DNA of 64,000 nucleotides from JAQBQH01 sp035607415 (GTDB lineage Bacteria; Myxococcota_A; Polyangia; Palsa-1104): assembly GCA_035607415.1 (NCBI GenBank), contig DATNAQ010000123.1:1-64000 (forward strand), in the 5' to 3' direction. The notes beneath the pieces are model-generated. The model was not told where the DNA came from and searched no databases. It saw only the letters and a list, made by a program, of their open reading frames with translations. Positions 1 through 10,000 of this stretch are shown here, piece by piece. Made by a program: the position numbers and the translations under genes. Position 1 is the first letter of the stretch. Every line of letters starts with the position of its first letter.

Positions 1-1446
1 ATCGCGCTCGAGCTCCTCTACCTGCACGAGATCCGCGACTGGGAGTGGGATCCCCGCCTCTACGATTCGTTCCCCTATTACGACCCGCGCGAGATCGTCG
101 GCGGGCGGCTCTCGGACATCATCCACGGCGACTTCGCGCCCGAGGCCGAGCGCAAGAAATCGGTGCTCGCCGAGCTCGCCGCGCTGCCGAAGTATCTGAC
201 GGCGGTCGAGGCGGCGCTCGCCCATCCGCGCGGCACGCGCCACACGCCCAAGGTCTACGCCGAGCAGGGCATCGCGGCGAACAAGGGCAACCTCGAGTTC
301 TTCGCCAACGAGGTGAAGCCCTTCGTCGGCGACGGGCCGCAGTACAAGGCGGCGGTCGCCGCGCTCGAGAAGTATCAGAAGTTCCTCGAGACCGAATTGC
401 TCCCGCACGCCGACGGCGACTGGCGCCTCGGCGAGAAGCTCTACGGCAAGAAGTTCCCGCTCGCGCTGCAGACCAAGATGACTCCGGCCGAGGTGCTGCC
501 GCGCGCCAAGGCGGCGTTCCAAAAGGCGCGCGGCGAGCTCTATACGCTGTGCAAGAAGATGTACGCGCAGCGCTGGCCCCAGGAGCCGCCGCCCGCCGAG
601 CAGCAGAAGGTGATCCAGCGCGTCGTCGACGAGCTGTCCAAGGACCATCCCAAGCCCGACGAGCTCGTCGCCGCGCACGCGCGCAACCTCGATGCCCTGC
701 GCGCGTTCATCGGCAAGCACGATCTCATCGGCCTGCCGCCGCGCGACACCTTGCGCGTCGAGCCGATGCCGGTCTTCAAGCGCGGCGCCGTCGCCGCCGA
801 GTACCTGGCGCCCGGCGTGCTCCTGCACAACCCCAACTGGCACGCGACCTACTACGTCGATCCGATCGATCCGACCTGGCCCGCCGACAAGGTCGAGTCC
901 TACCTGCGCGGGCAGAACGACTACCAGGTCCAGCTCGTCGCCGCGCACGAGGCCTACCCCGGCCATCACACGCAGTACTTCTACTCGAAGCGCAACCTGA
1001 ACCCGCTGCGCGCGGTCTTGTGGAACGGCCCCATGGTCGAAGGCTGGGCCGTCTACGGCGAGGGGCTCATGGTCAAGCTCGGCTGGGGCGGCGACAAGAA
1101 CGACCGCTTCCGCGTCTACAACCTCATTGGCATCATGATCTCGACGGCGAACACCGTCCTCGACATCGAGCTGCAGTCGGGCCACATGACCGACGACGAG
1201 GCGGTGCGCTTCATGGTCGAGGAGGGCTTCCAGCCGCGCGCGCAGGCCGAGAAGAAGCTCAAGCGCGCCAAGCTCGACTCGACGCAGCTGTGCCAGTACT
1301 TCCTCGGGCTCGACGAGATCGAGACGCTCGAGGCCGACTACCGCAAGAAGGTGGGGGCGAGCTTCAAGCAGCGCACCTTCAACGAGGCGCTGGTCGGGCA
1401 CGGATCCATCGCGGTCCGGCTGTTGCGCGACTACGTGCTAAAATGA
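1..1446 (+). CDS. DUF885 family metallopeptidase-like protein, 5' end missing
   Basis: The reading frame is open from base 1, so the N-terminus lies outside the window; about 481 residues are visible. The signature near residue 315 is AAHEAYPGHH, the HExxPGHH zinc-site motif of the DUF885 family, followed by an EGWAVYGEGL segment with further Glu residues typical of the family. DUF885 proteins are usually exported or lipoprotein peptidase-like enzymes; substrate is unknown. The visible length suits the C-terminal two thirds of a ~600-residue member. It ends in a TGA 4 bp before the PilZ gene, so the two are probably co-transcribed. The family call is firm; peptidase activity is inferred. Confidence 0.88.
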   Translation: MALELLYLHEIRDWEWDPRLYDSFPYYDPREIVGGRLSDIIHGDFAPEAERKKSVLAELAALPKYLTAVEAALAHPRGTRHTPKVYAEQGIAANKGNLEFFANEVKPFVGDGPQYKAAVAALEKYQKFLETELLPHADGDWRLGEKLYGKKFPLALQTKMTPAEVLPRAKAAFQKARGELYTLCKKMYAQRWPQEPPPAEQQKVIQRVVDELSKDHPKPDELVAAHARNLDALRAFIGKHDLIGLPPRDTLRVEPMPVFKRGAVAAEYLAPGVLLHNPNWHATYYVDPIDPTWPADKVESYLRGQNDYQVQLVAAHEAYPGHHTQYFYSKRNLNPLRAVLWNGPMVEGWAVYGEGLMVKLGWGGDKNDRFRVYNLIGIMISTANTVLDIELQSGHMTDDEAVRFMVEEGFQPRAQAEKKLKRAKLDSTQLCQYFLGLDEIETLEADYRKKVGASFKQRTFNEALVGHGSIAVRLLRDYVLK

Positions 1447-1450
1447 TCGC

Positions 1451-1930
1451 GTGGGGTCGCCCGACGAGCTGGCCGAGTTCCAGGCGCTCAGCCTGAAGGT
1501 GTCGGCGAAGACGGCCAACGAGGCCGAGCGCGCGCGTTGGCGCGAGCTGCGCACGCGGCTGGCCAAACCGCAACCGCCGCCTCCGCCGCCGCAGGTCGCG
1601 CGCCAGCATTCGCGCGCGCAGCGCAAGCTCAAGGTCGAGCTGGCGCCGGTGGCGACGATGCACGCGACCTTCACCGAGGAGGTCTCGCCGGGCGGGCTCA
1701 AGCTGCGCGTGCCCGGGCCGCTCGACACCGGCGCGCTCATGGTAGTGCGCCTCGAGCTCGGCGAGCCGGGGCCGCTGACTTTGTCTGCGCGCGTGGCCTG
1801 GTGCCGGCGCGACGGCGGACATTATCTGGCGGGGCTGGAGCTGATCGGCTTGCGTGACGACGAGCGCGAGCGCATCGAGGCGTGGGCGGCGGTGCCGGCT
1901 ACTCCTCCACCGTCAACAGCTCGAACGTAA
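1451..1930 (+). CDS. PilZ domain protein (probable c-di-GMP binding)
   Basis: 159 residues from a GTG start 4 bp after the DUF885 stop. Residues 1-50 are charged and Pro-rich (a PQPPPPPP run). The PilZ fold follows: an Arg-rich entry (RQHSRAQRKLKVEL, about 49-62), then EEVSPGGLKLRVPG, which matches the family's D/N-x-S-x-x-G turn with Glu replacing the usual Asp/Asn, then strands containing RVAWCR and LAGLELIGL. PilZ proteins bind cyclic di-GMP and control motility or surface properties; stand-alone versions are common in myxobacteria. The acidic-turn substitution could lower nucleotide affinity. Its last 32 bases overlap, antisense, the end of the small gene on the other strand. Confidence 0.8.
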   Translation: MGSPDELAEFQALSLKVSAKTANEAERARWRELRTRLAKPQPPPPPPQVARQHSRAQRKLKVELAPVATMHATFTEEVSPGGLKLRVPGPLDTGALMVVRLELGEPGPLTLSARVAWCRRDGGHYLAGLELIGLRDDERERIEAWAAVPATPPPSTART

Positions 1931-2072
1931 TCACGCGCGCCGTATCATCGTCGATGATTTGCTTGATCACGCGCGCCTCGGGCAGCTCGGCGGTGAGCCG
2001 CGCGACGAACGCGTCGCGATCCTCGACCGCGACCACGCCGTCGGCGATGTGCTTCTTGGGCTCCAACTTCAC
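1899..2072 (-). CDS. 57-residue hypothetical protein, GTGA-coupled to the protease
   Basis: A small frame on the minus strand starts at a GTG whose last bases form the TGA stop of the upstream protease (GTGA overlap), a classic translational-coupling arrangement. The product begins VKLEPKKHIADGV and contains two balanced charged stretches (DRDAFVARL and IKQIIDDDTARVI), with a composition like a folded soluble protein rather than an antisense shadow. I recognise no family. The last 32 bp run antisense to the 3' end of the PilZ gene. It could be a chance frame, but the coupling and the acidic/hydrophobic pattern favour a real gene. Confidence 0.5.
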   Translation of the reverse strand: MKLEPKKHIADGVVAVEDRDAFVARLTAELPEARVIKQIIDDDTARVITFELLTVEE

Positions 2073-3097
2073 GTGCGCCTCCGTCGCCGCCGAGCGGCGG
2101 CGAGCAAGATGAGGGCGACCAGCGGCGCCGCGGCTCCAGCGCCGGCGCGCGTCGGCACGAACGCGCAGCCGCCGTGGACCTCGGGGCCGGCGCAGTCGCC
2201 GGAAGAACCGCAGCTCGCCCCAACGCCGCCCGCGCCCGTCGACGAGGGGGGCATCGGCGTCGCGGACGACGTCGGGGGAGTCTGCGTGCCACCGGAGGGG
2301 GACGGTGGCGTACCTTGGAAGCCGGGATCCGCTTGCGCGATCCAGCCATCGATCCAGTCGGCGAACGCGTCGACGCGCGTGTCGTAGCCGCCTTCGGCGC
2401 AGGCGACGTCGCCGTACGACGTCAGGCCGACGATGATCTCCTGCCCGCCGAGGCTCATGAACGCCGGGCCGCCCGAGTCGCCGTTGCAGGTCTCGTGCGC
2501 GCCGTCGGAAAAGTGGAGCATCAGCGCCGTGTGGTCGGTGAGCGTCGTGGTCGTCGAGCGCTTGATGCCGCCGCCGGTCTGCGTGGTCGCGTTGTCGAGG
2601 CCGTAGCCGACGAAGCGCACCGTGCGCCCGTCGAGGTTGTCCATCGACGCGCGGTTGTAGCTCAGCGTCGGGACGTACGACGGCAGCGCATCGCGCATGA
2701 TGACCACGCCGACGTCGTTGCCCGATCCGAGATCGCTCGAGTTGAACTGCGGGTGAAAGTGGGCAGCGCTGACCGGCAACATGTTCGCCGTCGTCGCGCG
2801 GCCGAAGTCGTCGCCGAGGTACACGTTCCAGCTGGCGTTGGTGATGCTCGGATCCTCGCCGCCCGCGCAGTGCGCGGCGGTGAGCACGACGTGCGGCGAG
2901 ACGACTTCGCCGGTGCAGAGCTCGCCGCCCTGCTGGCCGGGGACGGACATATAGAGGAGGACGACGCCGGGATCGGCGACGTCGCTCATGCCGCCGATGA
3001 TCTCTTCGGTGACCGCGCCGGCGCCAGACGCGGCACCGGTGCAGCCGCCGAATGCGATCATGAGGAGCAAGGCCGACCGGCGCACGTCGTTCCGCAT
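2069..3097 (-). CDS. Secreted trypsin-like (S1) serine protease with MYXO-CTERM-like tail
   Basis: 342 residues. The N-terminus has a short charged region, a hydrophobic core and FGGC, a possible lipobox. An IIGG at about residue 38 resembles the trypsin activation cleavage site. The catalytic triad is visible: TAAHC (His), NDVGVV (Asp) and CNGDSGGP (Ser). After the protease domain comes a Pro/Ser/Thr-rich linker, then a Cys, a hydrophobic helix (APLVALILLAAA) and six Arg, matching the MYXO-CTERM sorting tail of myxobacteria. The protein is therefore probably exported and sorted or anchored at the surface. The ATG at 3097 is preferred over a TTG two codons upstream. Confidence 0.9.
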   Translation of the reverse strand: MRNDVRRSALLLMIAFGGCTGAASGAGAVTEEIIGGMSDVADPGVVLLYMSVPGQQGGELCTGEVVSPHVVLTAAHCAGGEDPSITNASWNVYLGDDFGRATTANMLPVSAAHFHPQFNSSDLGSGNDVGVVIMRDALPSYVPTLSYNRASMDNLDGRTVRFVGYGLDNATTQTGGGIKRSTTTTLTDHTALMLHFSDGAHETCNGDSGGPAFMSLGGQEIIVGLTSYGDVACAEGGYDTRVDAFADWIDGWIAQADPGFQGTPPSPSGGTQTPPTSSATPMPPSSTGAGGVGASCGSSGDCAGPEVHGGCAFVPTRAGAGAAAPLVALILLAAARRRRRRT

Positions 3098-3280
3098 GAG
3101 CAAGGGTCAGGCCGTGTTGACAGCGACGGTGTTCCACGTAGTTAGGCCGGCGCCACGCGCGTCGGAAGGGCCGCGGCAGGGGCCCGGACCCTCCGCTCGG
3201 GGGGGAATCCCCTCCGGTGACGGAAGGTTGCGACCAACGCCGTTTACTCGCCACCGCACGGTTGTGGCAAGGTAGAGACA

Positions 3281-4432
3281 ATGCGTGGACGCTCGATCTT
3301 GATTGCGCTTCTGCTCGTCGCCGGTTGTGGAGACAACGGCGGCGGCAAGGGCAACGCCGACATGACGGTCCTGCCCGACATGTCCCGCGCGCCGACGGAT
3401 CATCCGCCGCTGTGGCGGTTGCAGAACACGACGACCGCGCCGGTGCAGACCGCGCCGGAGATCTGGATCGTCGTCTGGCCGGGCGACGAGCAGCTCGGCG
3501 CCGACCTGGTCGACTTCACCGACTGGATGCTGCACTCCGACTACTGGAAGACGTCGATGGGCGAATACGGCATCGGCGAGGGCACCGCCAAGGGGCTCAT
3601 CGTGCTGCCGACGGCGCCGCCGGCGTCGATCGGCGACTCCACGCTCGCCGGGCTCTCGACGATGCTGGTCACGAGCGGGCAGATCACCGGCAACGCCAAC
3701 ACGCAGGTGGCCTTCTTCCCGCCGTCGGAGACGACGGTGAGCCTGGGCGGCGGATTCGTCAGCTGCGGCGCGTTCCTCGGCTATCACGAGCACGGGAAGA
3801 ACTCGGCCAGCGCCGTCGCCTACTCGGTCAACGCGCGCTGCAAAGGCACGCCCGGCGAGGTGCTCGACGGGCTGACCGACACGTTCAGCCACGAGGCGGC
3901 CGAGGCCGCGACCGATCCGCTGCCCGACAACTCGGGCGGCATCCGCGACAACAGCCCGGCCGGCCAGGAGGTCGCCGATCTGTGCGAGTTCGGCGAGGAC
4001 ATGCCGATCGACGTGCCGCCCGACACGATGCACCCGGCGGGGCGCCGCTACTGGGTGCAGCGCCTGTACTCGGACAAGCGCGCCGCGATGGGCGACGTCG
4101 ATCCCTGCCTGCCGCTGCCGTGGGATCACCCCTATTGGAACGTCGCGTTCGATCCGGCGACCATCCTCGGCGCCGCCGGCTCGTCGGCGGCCATCGACGC
4201 GCGCCTCGACGTGTTCGCCTACGGCGACGTCGGCGAGGTCCATTGGACCGCGTCGTCGAGCGACGCCGACGTCGAGCCGCCCGAGGGGACGGCACACGCC
4301 GGGGACACCATCCCGATCACGGTGACGCCGTTCGACACGCTGCGCTCGGGGACGGTGATCGAGATTGATGTCATTTCGGAATCTGCGGACGCTGCATCGC
4401 AGCTGTGGATGGGCTATGTAAAGGTTCCATGA
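3281..4432 (+). CDS. Secreted lipoprotein with SHExxEAxTDP metallo-motif
   Basis: 383 residues. The signal peptide ends in VAGC (lipobox), followed by DNGGGKGN and a linker, so this should be a lipoprotein. The centre contains DTFSHEAAEAATDPLP, resembling the [S]HE-x-x-E-A-x-TDP motif seen in secreted proteins of unknown function that look like zinc peptidases, but there is no complete HExxH. The C-terminal ~90 residues look like a beta-sandwich (Ig-like) domain. The stop overlaps the start of the M1 aminopeptidase gene (ATGA), so the two are translationally coupled and may act together on extracellular peptides. No named family is assigned. Confidence 0.75.
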   Translation: MRGRSILIALLLVAGCGDNGGGKGNADMTVLPDMSRAPTDHPPLWRLQNTTTAPVQTAPEIWIVVWPGDEQLGADLVDFTDWMLHSDYWKTSMGEYGIGEGTAKGLIVLPTAPPASIGDSTLAGLSTMLVTSGQITGNANTQVAFFPPSETTVSLGGGFVSCGAFLGYHEHGKNSASAVAYSVNARCKGTPGEVLDGLTDTFSHEAAEAATDPLPDNSGGIRDNSPAGQEVADLCEFGEDMPIDVPPDTMHPAGRRYWVQRLYSDKRAAMGDVDPCLPLPWDHPYWNVAFDPATILGAAGSSAAIDARLDVFAYGDVGEVHWTASSSDADVEPPEGTAHAGDTIPITVTPFDTLRSGTVIEIDVISESADAASQLWMGYVKVP

Positions 4433-7035
4433 GGCTCGCCCCGCACGTCCTGGTCGTCGCTTCACTCCTCGGATCCTCCGCACTTGCAGCTCCCGGCCGA
4501 CTGCCCCTCGAGGCGGTGCCGGAGCGCTACGCCATCACGCTGGCGCCGCACCTCGACGCCGGCACGTTCGACGGACAGGAGCGGATCGCGCTGCGCGTGC
4601 CCAAGCCGACGTCGACGGTGACGCTCAACGCCGCCGACATGACCGTGACCCGCGCCAGCGTCGGCAGCGACGTCGCCGCCATCCGGCTAGAGGGCGAGAC
4701 GCTGACGCTGACGTTCGCCAAGCCGCTGCCGGCCGGCGCGGCCACGCTCGACCTCACCTGGCACGCCAAGCTGTCGGACAAGCTGAGCGGCTTCTATCAC
4801 GCCGAGTCCGAGGGGCGCCGCTACGCCTTCACCGACTTCGAGCCGACCGATGCGCGGCGCGCGTTTCCCTGCTTCGACGAGCCGGCGCTCAAGGCGCGCT
4901 TCACGATGACGGCGGTCGTCGATCCCGCGCACCTGGCGGTGTCGAACACGCCGATCGCGAGCGTGAAGGTCGAGGGCGGCAAGAAGACGGTGCGCTTCGC
5001 CGAGACGCCGCGGCTGTCGACCTACCTGGTCGCGCTCGCCGTCGGGCCGCTGGTCGAGAGCCACACCACCGCGGGCAAGACGCAGATCCGCGTCATCACG
5101 ACGCCGGGCAAGGCGGCGCTGGCCAAGCACGCGCTCGAGTACGCGGCCGAGCTTCTGCCCTGGTACGAGAAGTACTTCGGCGTGCCCTATGCGTACGGCA
5201 AGCTCGATCTCGTCGCCGTGCCCGACTTCGAGGCAGGCGCGATGGAGAACGCGGGCGCCATCTTCTTCCGCGAGGCGGCGCTCCTGCTCGACGACCAGGC
5301 GGCGCCGCAGACGCAGCGCCGGGTGGCGATGATCATCGCGCACGAGATGGCGCACCAGTGGTTCGGCGATCTCGTGACCATGCAGTGGTGGGACGAGACC
5401 TGGCTCAACGAGGCGTTCGCCACGTGGGCGGAGAACCGCGCCGAGGCGGCGTTGCATCCGGCGTGGGAGCCGTGGCTCGAGTTCGCGCGCGGACGCGAGG
5501 GCGCGCTGGCGACCGACGCGCTGGCGGCGACGCATCCGGTCCACATGCCGGTGGCCAACCCCGAGCAGGCACGCGAGGCGTTCGACAACATCACCTACGA
5601 GAAGGGCGCGTCGGTGCTGCGCATGCTCGAGCGCTGGCTCGGCGAGGAGAATTGGCGCCGCGGCGTGAGCGACTATCTGCACGCGCACGCCGAGGGCAAC
5701 GCCACCGGCGACGATCTGTGGCGCGCGCTCGCGGCGGTGTCGCACCAGCCGGTGGGCGAGGTGGCGCGCGGCTGGATCGATCGCGCCGGCCATCCTTTGC
5801 TGACGGCGACGGCGCGCTGCAACAGCGGCAAGACCGAGCTGGTGCTGGCGCAGACGCGCGACGCCTCGGCCACGCCGCCGAGCTCCGCCAAAGGCGGAGC
5901 CCCGGTTGTGGAGCCGGCGTGGCCGATTCCGGTGTGCGCGCGCACGCCGTCGACGGCGTCGTGCAGCCTCATGCGCGCGGCGACGGAGACGCGCGTGGTG
6001 GCGCCGACGTGCGAGCCGTGGGCGCTGGCCGACGCCGACTCCGGCGGGTTCTATCGCGTGCGCTACGACGCCTCGACGCTGGCGGCGCTCGGGCGCGCGG
6101 CCGAGAAGAGCCTGCAGCCGGTCGAGCGCGTGGACCTCGTCGCCGATGTGTGGGCGCTGGTGCGGGACGGGCGCGCGCCGCTCGTGTCCTATCTCGACCT
6201 CGTCGCCGAGCTGCGCGGCGAGCCCAACGACAATGTCGTGCAGGAGGTGCGGCGTCGCTTGTCGCGCATCGGGCACGAGCTGGTCGCGCCGGCCGATCGC
6301 GAGCGCTGGCGCGGCTTCGTGTCGGAGGTGTTCGGCGGCGCGCTCGACGAGCTGGGCTGGGAGGCGCACCCCGGCGAGTCGGTCGAGCGGCGCCAGCTGC
6401 GCGCGTCCTTGTGGGACACGCTCGGCGACGCGGACGTGCCGTCGGTGCTGTCGGCGGCGGGGCGCGAGCTGTCGCGCTATCTCGGCGATCCGTCGAGCGT
6501 GGATGCGACGCTGGCCTCGACCGTCGTCGACCTGGCGGCACGCGGCGGCGATGCGGCGCGCTGGCAGAGCTATCGCGCGCGCATGACCGCGGCGACGACG
6601 CCCGAGGAGCGTCAGCGCTTCCAGACCGCGCTCACGTTCTTCCAGGCGCCGGCGCTCGTCGAGGACACGCTCAAGCTGACGCTCACGCCCGAGGTGCGCT
6701 CGCAGGACGCGTGGCGGGTGCTGACGTCCTCGCTCGGCCATCCGTGGTCGCGGCGCGCGACCTGGAGCTTCGTCAAGACGAGCTGGCCGGCACTGTCGGC
6801 GAAGGTGCCGGAGAACCTGCTCATCCGCGTGGTCGGCGCCGTCGGTGGCTTCTGCGACGCGGACCTCTTGAAGGACGCGCTCGCCTTCTTCGGCGACAAG
6901 CACCTGCCGGGCATCAAGCGGCGGCTGGCGCAGGCCAAGGAAGACGTCGAGGAGTGCGTGGCGTGGAAGACGCGCGAGACGGCGCCGCTGGCGTCGTGGC
7001 TGCGCGCGCGCGGCCACAAGCACGCGATGCGGTAG
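4429..7035 (+). CDS. M1 family zinc aminopeptidase, exported
   Basis: 868 residues. The ATG start overlaps the preceding lipoprotein stop (ATGA) and is followed by a signal peptide (LVVASLLGSSALAA). The M1 exopeptidase motif GAMEN is at residues 270-274. The zinc site HEMAH is at 305-309, with the third ligand Glu at 328, giving the expected HExxH-x18-E. The rest matches an ERAP1-like C-terminal helical domain. The enzyme removes N-terminal amino acids from peptides, here probably in the periplasm or outside the cell. A short Pro/Ser-rich insertion (TPPSSAKGGAP) near residue 490 looks like a surface loop. All catalytic residues are intact. Confidence 0.95.
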   Translation: MRLAPHVLVVASLLGSSALAAPGRLPLEAVPERYAITLAPHLDAGTFDGQERIALRVPKPTSTVTLNAADMTVTRASVGSDVAAIRLEGETLTLTFAKPLPAGAATLDLTWHAKLSDKLSGFYHAESEGRRYAFTDFEPTDARRAFPCFDEPALKARFTMTAVVDPAHLAVSNTPIASVKVEGGKKTVRFAETPRLSTYLVALAVGPLVESHTTAGKTQIRVITTPGKAALAKHALEYAAELLPWYEKYFGVPYAYGKLDLVAVPDFEAGAMENAGAIFFREAALLLDDQAAPQTQRRVAMIIAHEMAHQWFGDLVTMQWWDETWLNEAFATWAENRAEAALHPAWEPWLEFARGREGALATDALAATHPVHMPVANPEQAREAFDNITYEKGASVLRMLERWLGEENWRRGVSDYLHAHAEGNATGDDLWRALAAVSHQPVGEVARGWIDRAGHPLLTATARCNSGKTELVLAQTRDASATPPSSAKGGAPVVEPAWPIPVCARTPSTASCSLMRAATETRVVAPTCEPWALADADSGGFYRVRYDASTLAALGRAAEKSLQPVERVDLVADVWALVRDGRAPLVSYLDLVAELRGEPNDNVVQEVRRRLSRIGHELVAPADRERWRGFVSEVFGGALDELGWEAHPGESVERRQLRASLWDTLGDADVPSVLSAAGRELSRYLGDPSSVDATLASTVVDLAARGGDAARWQSYRARMTAATTPEERQRFQTALTFFQAPALVEDTLKLTLTPEVRSQDAWRVLTSSLGHPWSRRATWSFVKTSWPALSAKVPENLLIRVVGAVGGFCDADLLKDALAFFGDKHLPGIKRRLAQAKEDVEECVAWKTRETAPLASWLRARGHKHAMR

Positions 7036-7042
7036 ACGCCCG

Positions 7043-10000
7043 CTAGTCGTCGAGCGGGAAGAGCCAGGGAGCGCGCCAGCGGCGCGGCGTGAACTTGCGC
7101 GCGGCCGACATCTCGTTGGCCTCGGCGAAGATGGCGTTGCGCCGCGGATCCGACGGCGGTAGCACGTCGAGGAGATCCTCGAGCAGGCGCATGCGCGCGC
7201 ACGGGATGGCGCCGTGGCGCGACTGCTCCTCGGCTTCGGTGAGGAACGCCAGGCCCTCGGCGCGCCGCCCGAGCGCGAGCGCCACCACCGCGCGATCGTG
7301 GAGCATGCGTGCGGCGAACAGCGGCGGCTCCAGCGCCGGCGTCTGCTTGAGCGCGCGCTCCGCCTCCTTGACCAGCGCGCGCGCCGCGTCGAGCTGACCG
7401 ATGCGCGCCAGGCGATGGGCCTCGGCGAGGAACGAGCGCACCACGCCGTCGGCGCACTCGAACGCGCCCGTCGTCGGCGAGAGCGCGCTGCGCCGGATGC
7501 GCGGCAGCATGGTGCGCGCCAGCCGCGCCGCCGCCTCGGCGTCGCCGTCGAGCAGCTTCATCTCCACGAGCTGATAGGTGAACAGCGAGCGGTGCGTCCA
7601 CGGCAGCTCCGCCGGGTCGACGTTCTCGACGTCGGCCAAGAGGCGCCACGCCGTCTCTTTGTCGCCGCGCATGCGCTCGATGTAGGCCAGGCGCACGATG
7701 TCGAGCGGCGTGAGCGCCTCGGCGCGATGCGCGGCGCCGCGCGAGACGTCGGCCACGAACTTGTCGTACTCGCCGGCGAGGAAGAGCGCGTTCTGCCGCT
7801 GCAAGGCGACGTAGCCGGTCTTGGCGATGCGCAGCTCGTGGAACTCCTCCCACCACGCGAGCGAGCGATCGGGCCGCCCCGAGACGACCTCGTAGAGCGC
7901 GCGCAGAAGCGGCAGCCACATGCGCGCGCGATCGCCGGCCACGCGCGTCGCCCCCTCCTCGAGCGCGGCGAAGTGCGACTCGACGCGACGCGAGATGCGG
8001 CCGCCGAGATGCGCGAACGGCAAGAGCAGGATGAGCGAGGTCGCTTCGGCCTCCTGGCGCACCTCGGGCGTCGGCGAGCGCGCGCCGAGCAGGCGATAGC
8101 GCAGCGCGAACTCGAGCTGCTCCAGGTTGCGCGAGGTGAACTGGTAGTGCGGGATCGCCATCGAGTAGGTGAAGAGGCGCACCGCCGTCTCCGGATCGTC
8201 GACGGGGCGCGGCGGCTTCTTGACCCGGCCGCCGATGATGACGCGCACGAGCAGCCACAAGACCGACAGCGCGCGCAAGAGGCGCGGCCGCTCCGGCTTG
8301 TGGCCGAGCTCGGCCAATCCCTCGCCGCACAGCTTCCACGAAGCGTCGAGGTCGCCGTCGACCATGAGGCAGTTGGCCAGGTGCATCTTGTTCCAAAGCC
8401 GGTCGATCGGAGGCAGGTCGGCGCCGGGCAGGCCGCCGCGATAGTGCTCGATGGCGTCGCGGAAGCGCCCCGCGCCCTCGAGCGAGTGCGCCAGCCTGAG
8501 GCGCAGGTAGGCCGCCTTCGTCGGGTCCTTGCAGTGGCGCAGCGCCAGCGCGTAGAGATCGACGGCGCGCGCGTGCGCGAGCTTGCGAATGGCCGCGTCG
8601 GCCGCCGCCTCGGCGTGCGCGGCCGCGCGCGCCTCCTCGCCGGCGAGCATCAGCTCGCGCACCAGCGACTCGGCGTCCTCGGGGCGCAGCTGCGCGATCG
8701 TCTCGGCCAGGCGGCGGTGCAGGATGCGCGTGCGCGGCTCGGGGATCTCGGCCTTGATCGCCTCGCGGATCCGGTTGTGGTAGAAGTCGTATCGCTCGTC
8801 CTCGAGCGAGGTGCCGCGCCGGCTCGATTCGCGCAGGATCTTGAGCCCGCACAAGCGGCGCAGGCCGGCGCCTTCGAGCGACAGCGCGCGTGAATCTTCG
8901 AGCAGCGCCGCGCGCAACAGCTCGGCGTCGACGGGGCCCGGCGAGATCGCCGCCAGCTCGACGAGCGCCATCTCGTCGACGTTGAGGATCGACAAGCGGC
9001 GGCGCACGACCATCGACACCGTCGGGATGTCGAGCTCGGGATGCTCCGAGTGCAGCCGCGCCAGCTCGACGAGCAGGAACGGGTTGCCGGCGGCCTCCTT
9101 GCAGATCTGCGCGATCGCCTGCGGCGAGAACTCGGCCGACTGGCGCAGCGCGCTCTCGACCACGCGCGCGCCGTCCTCGGCGTCGAGCGGGCCGAGCCAC
9201 AGCTGGGTGAGCACCTCGTCGCCGCCGGGGCGGCGCATCTTGCGCAGGAAGCGATCGAGCGCCTCGCCGTCCGACTCGCCGGGCGGCCACGCCGTCGCCA
9301 TCACGAAGAGGCGCTTGGTGGTCGGCGCACGCAGCAGATAGGCGAGCAGCGCCAGCGAGTCCTCGTCGGCCCAGTGCAGATCGTCGAGCAGCAGCACCAC
9401 CGGCCGATGCGCGGTCACGCGCTCGACCAGCCGCTTGACGACTGCGAACGCGCGCTCGCGATCGACCTCCACCGGCAGCATCTCGACGGTCTCGGCCGTC
9501 GTCAGCTCGCGCAACACCGGGAACAGCCGCGCCAGGAGCGCCAGATCGCCGCCGATGGCGTCGGCGAGCTGCGTCTTGTCGAGCTCGCCCTTCTGCACCG
9601 CGCGCTCGAGCAGCGTCGCCGCGCCGTCGACGGTCTGATCGAACGCGTTGTAGGTGACCGCCTCGTGCTCGCGGCAGGCGCCGCGCAGGACGATGCAGCC
9701 GGCGTCGCGCGCCTCGTCGAGGACGGCTTCGGCGAGCGCGCTCTTGCCCGAGCCCGACTCGCCGGAGATGAGCGCCATGTGGCACTCGCCGTCACTGGTG
9801 CGCGCGAGGAGGTCGGCGAGGATGCTGCGCTCGGCGGCGCGCCCGACGATGCCGCCGTCGGTGAGCGCGGGGAACTGGTTCGAGCCCCATTCGCGCGCGC
9901 GGTGGCGCGCGGGCGTCGGCGGCGCGCCGCACTCTTCGAGCGCCTGACGCGCGGCGCGCGGCGAAGCGAAGCGCTCTTCGGGCCGCTTGGCGAGGAGGCG

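Noticed and set aside
3117..3143. TTGACA on the plus strand before the lipoprotein gene at 3281
   Set aside because: No good -10 at 16-18 bp (best is TAGTTA), and the leader would exceed 130 nt.
4687..7023. Long open frame on the minus strand opposite the M1 aminopeptidase
   Set aside because: It is rich in Arg/Ala/His without motifs and is a GC-rich shadow of the aminopeptidase gene, whose catalytic motifs are complete.
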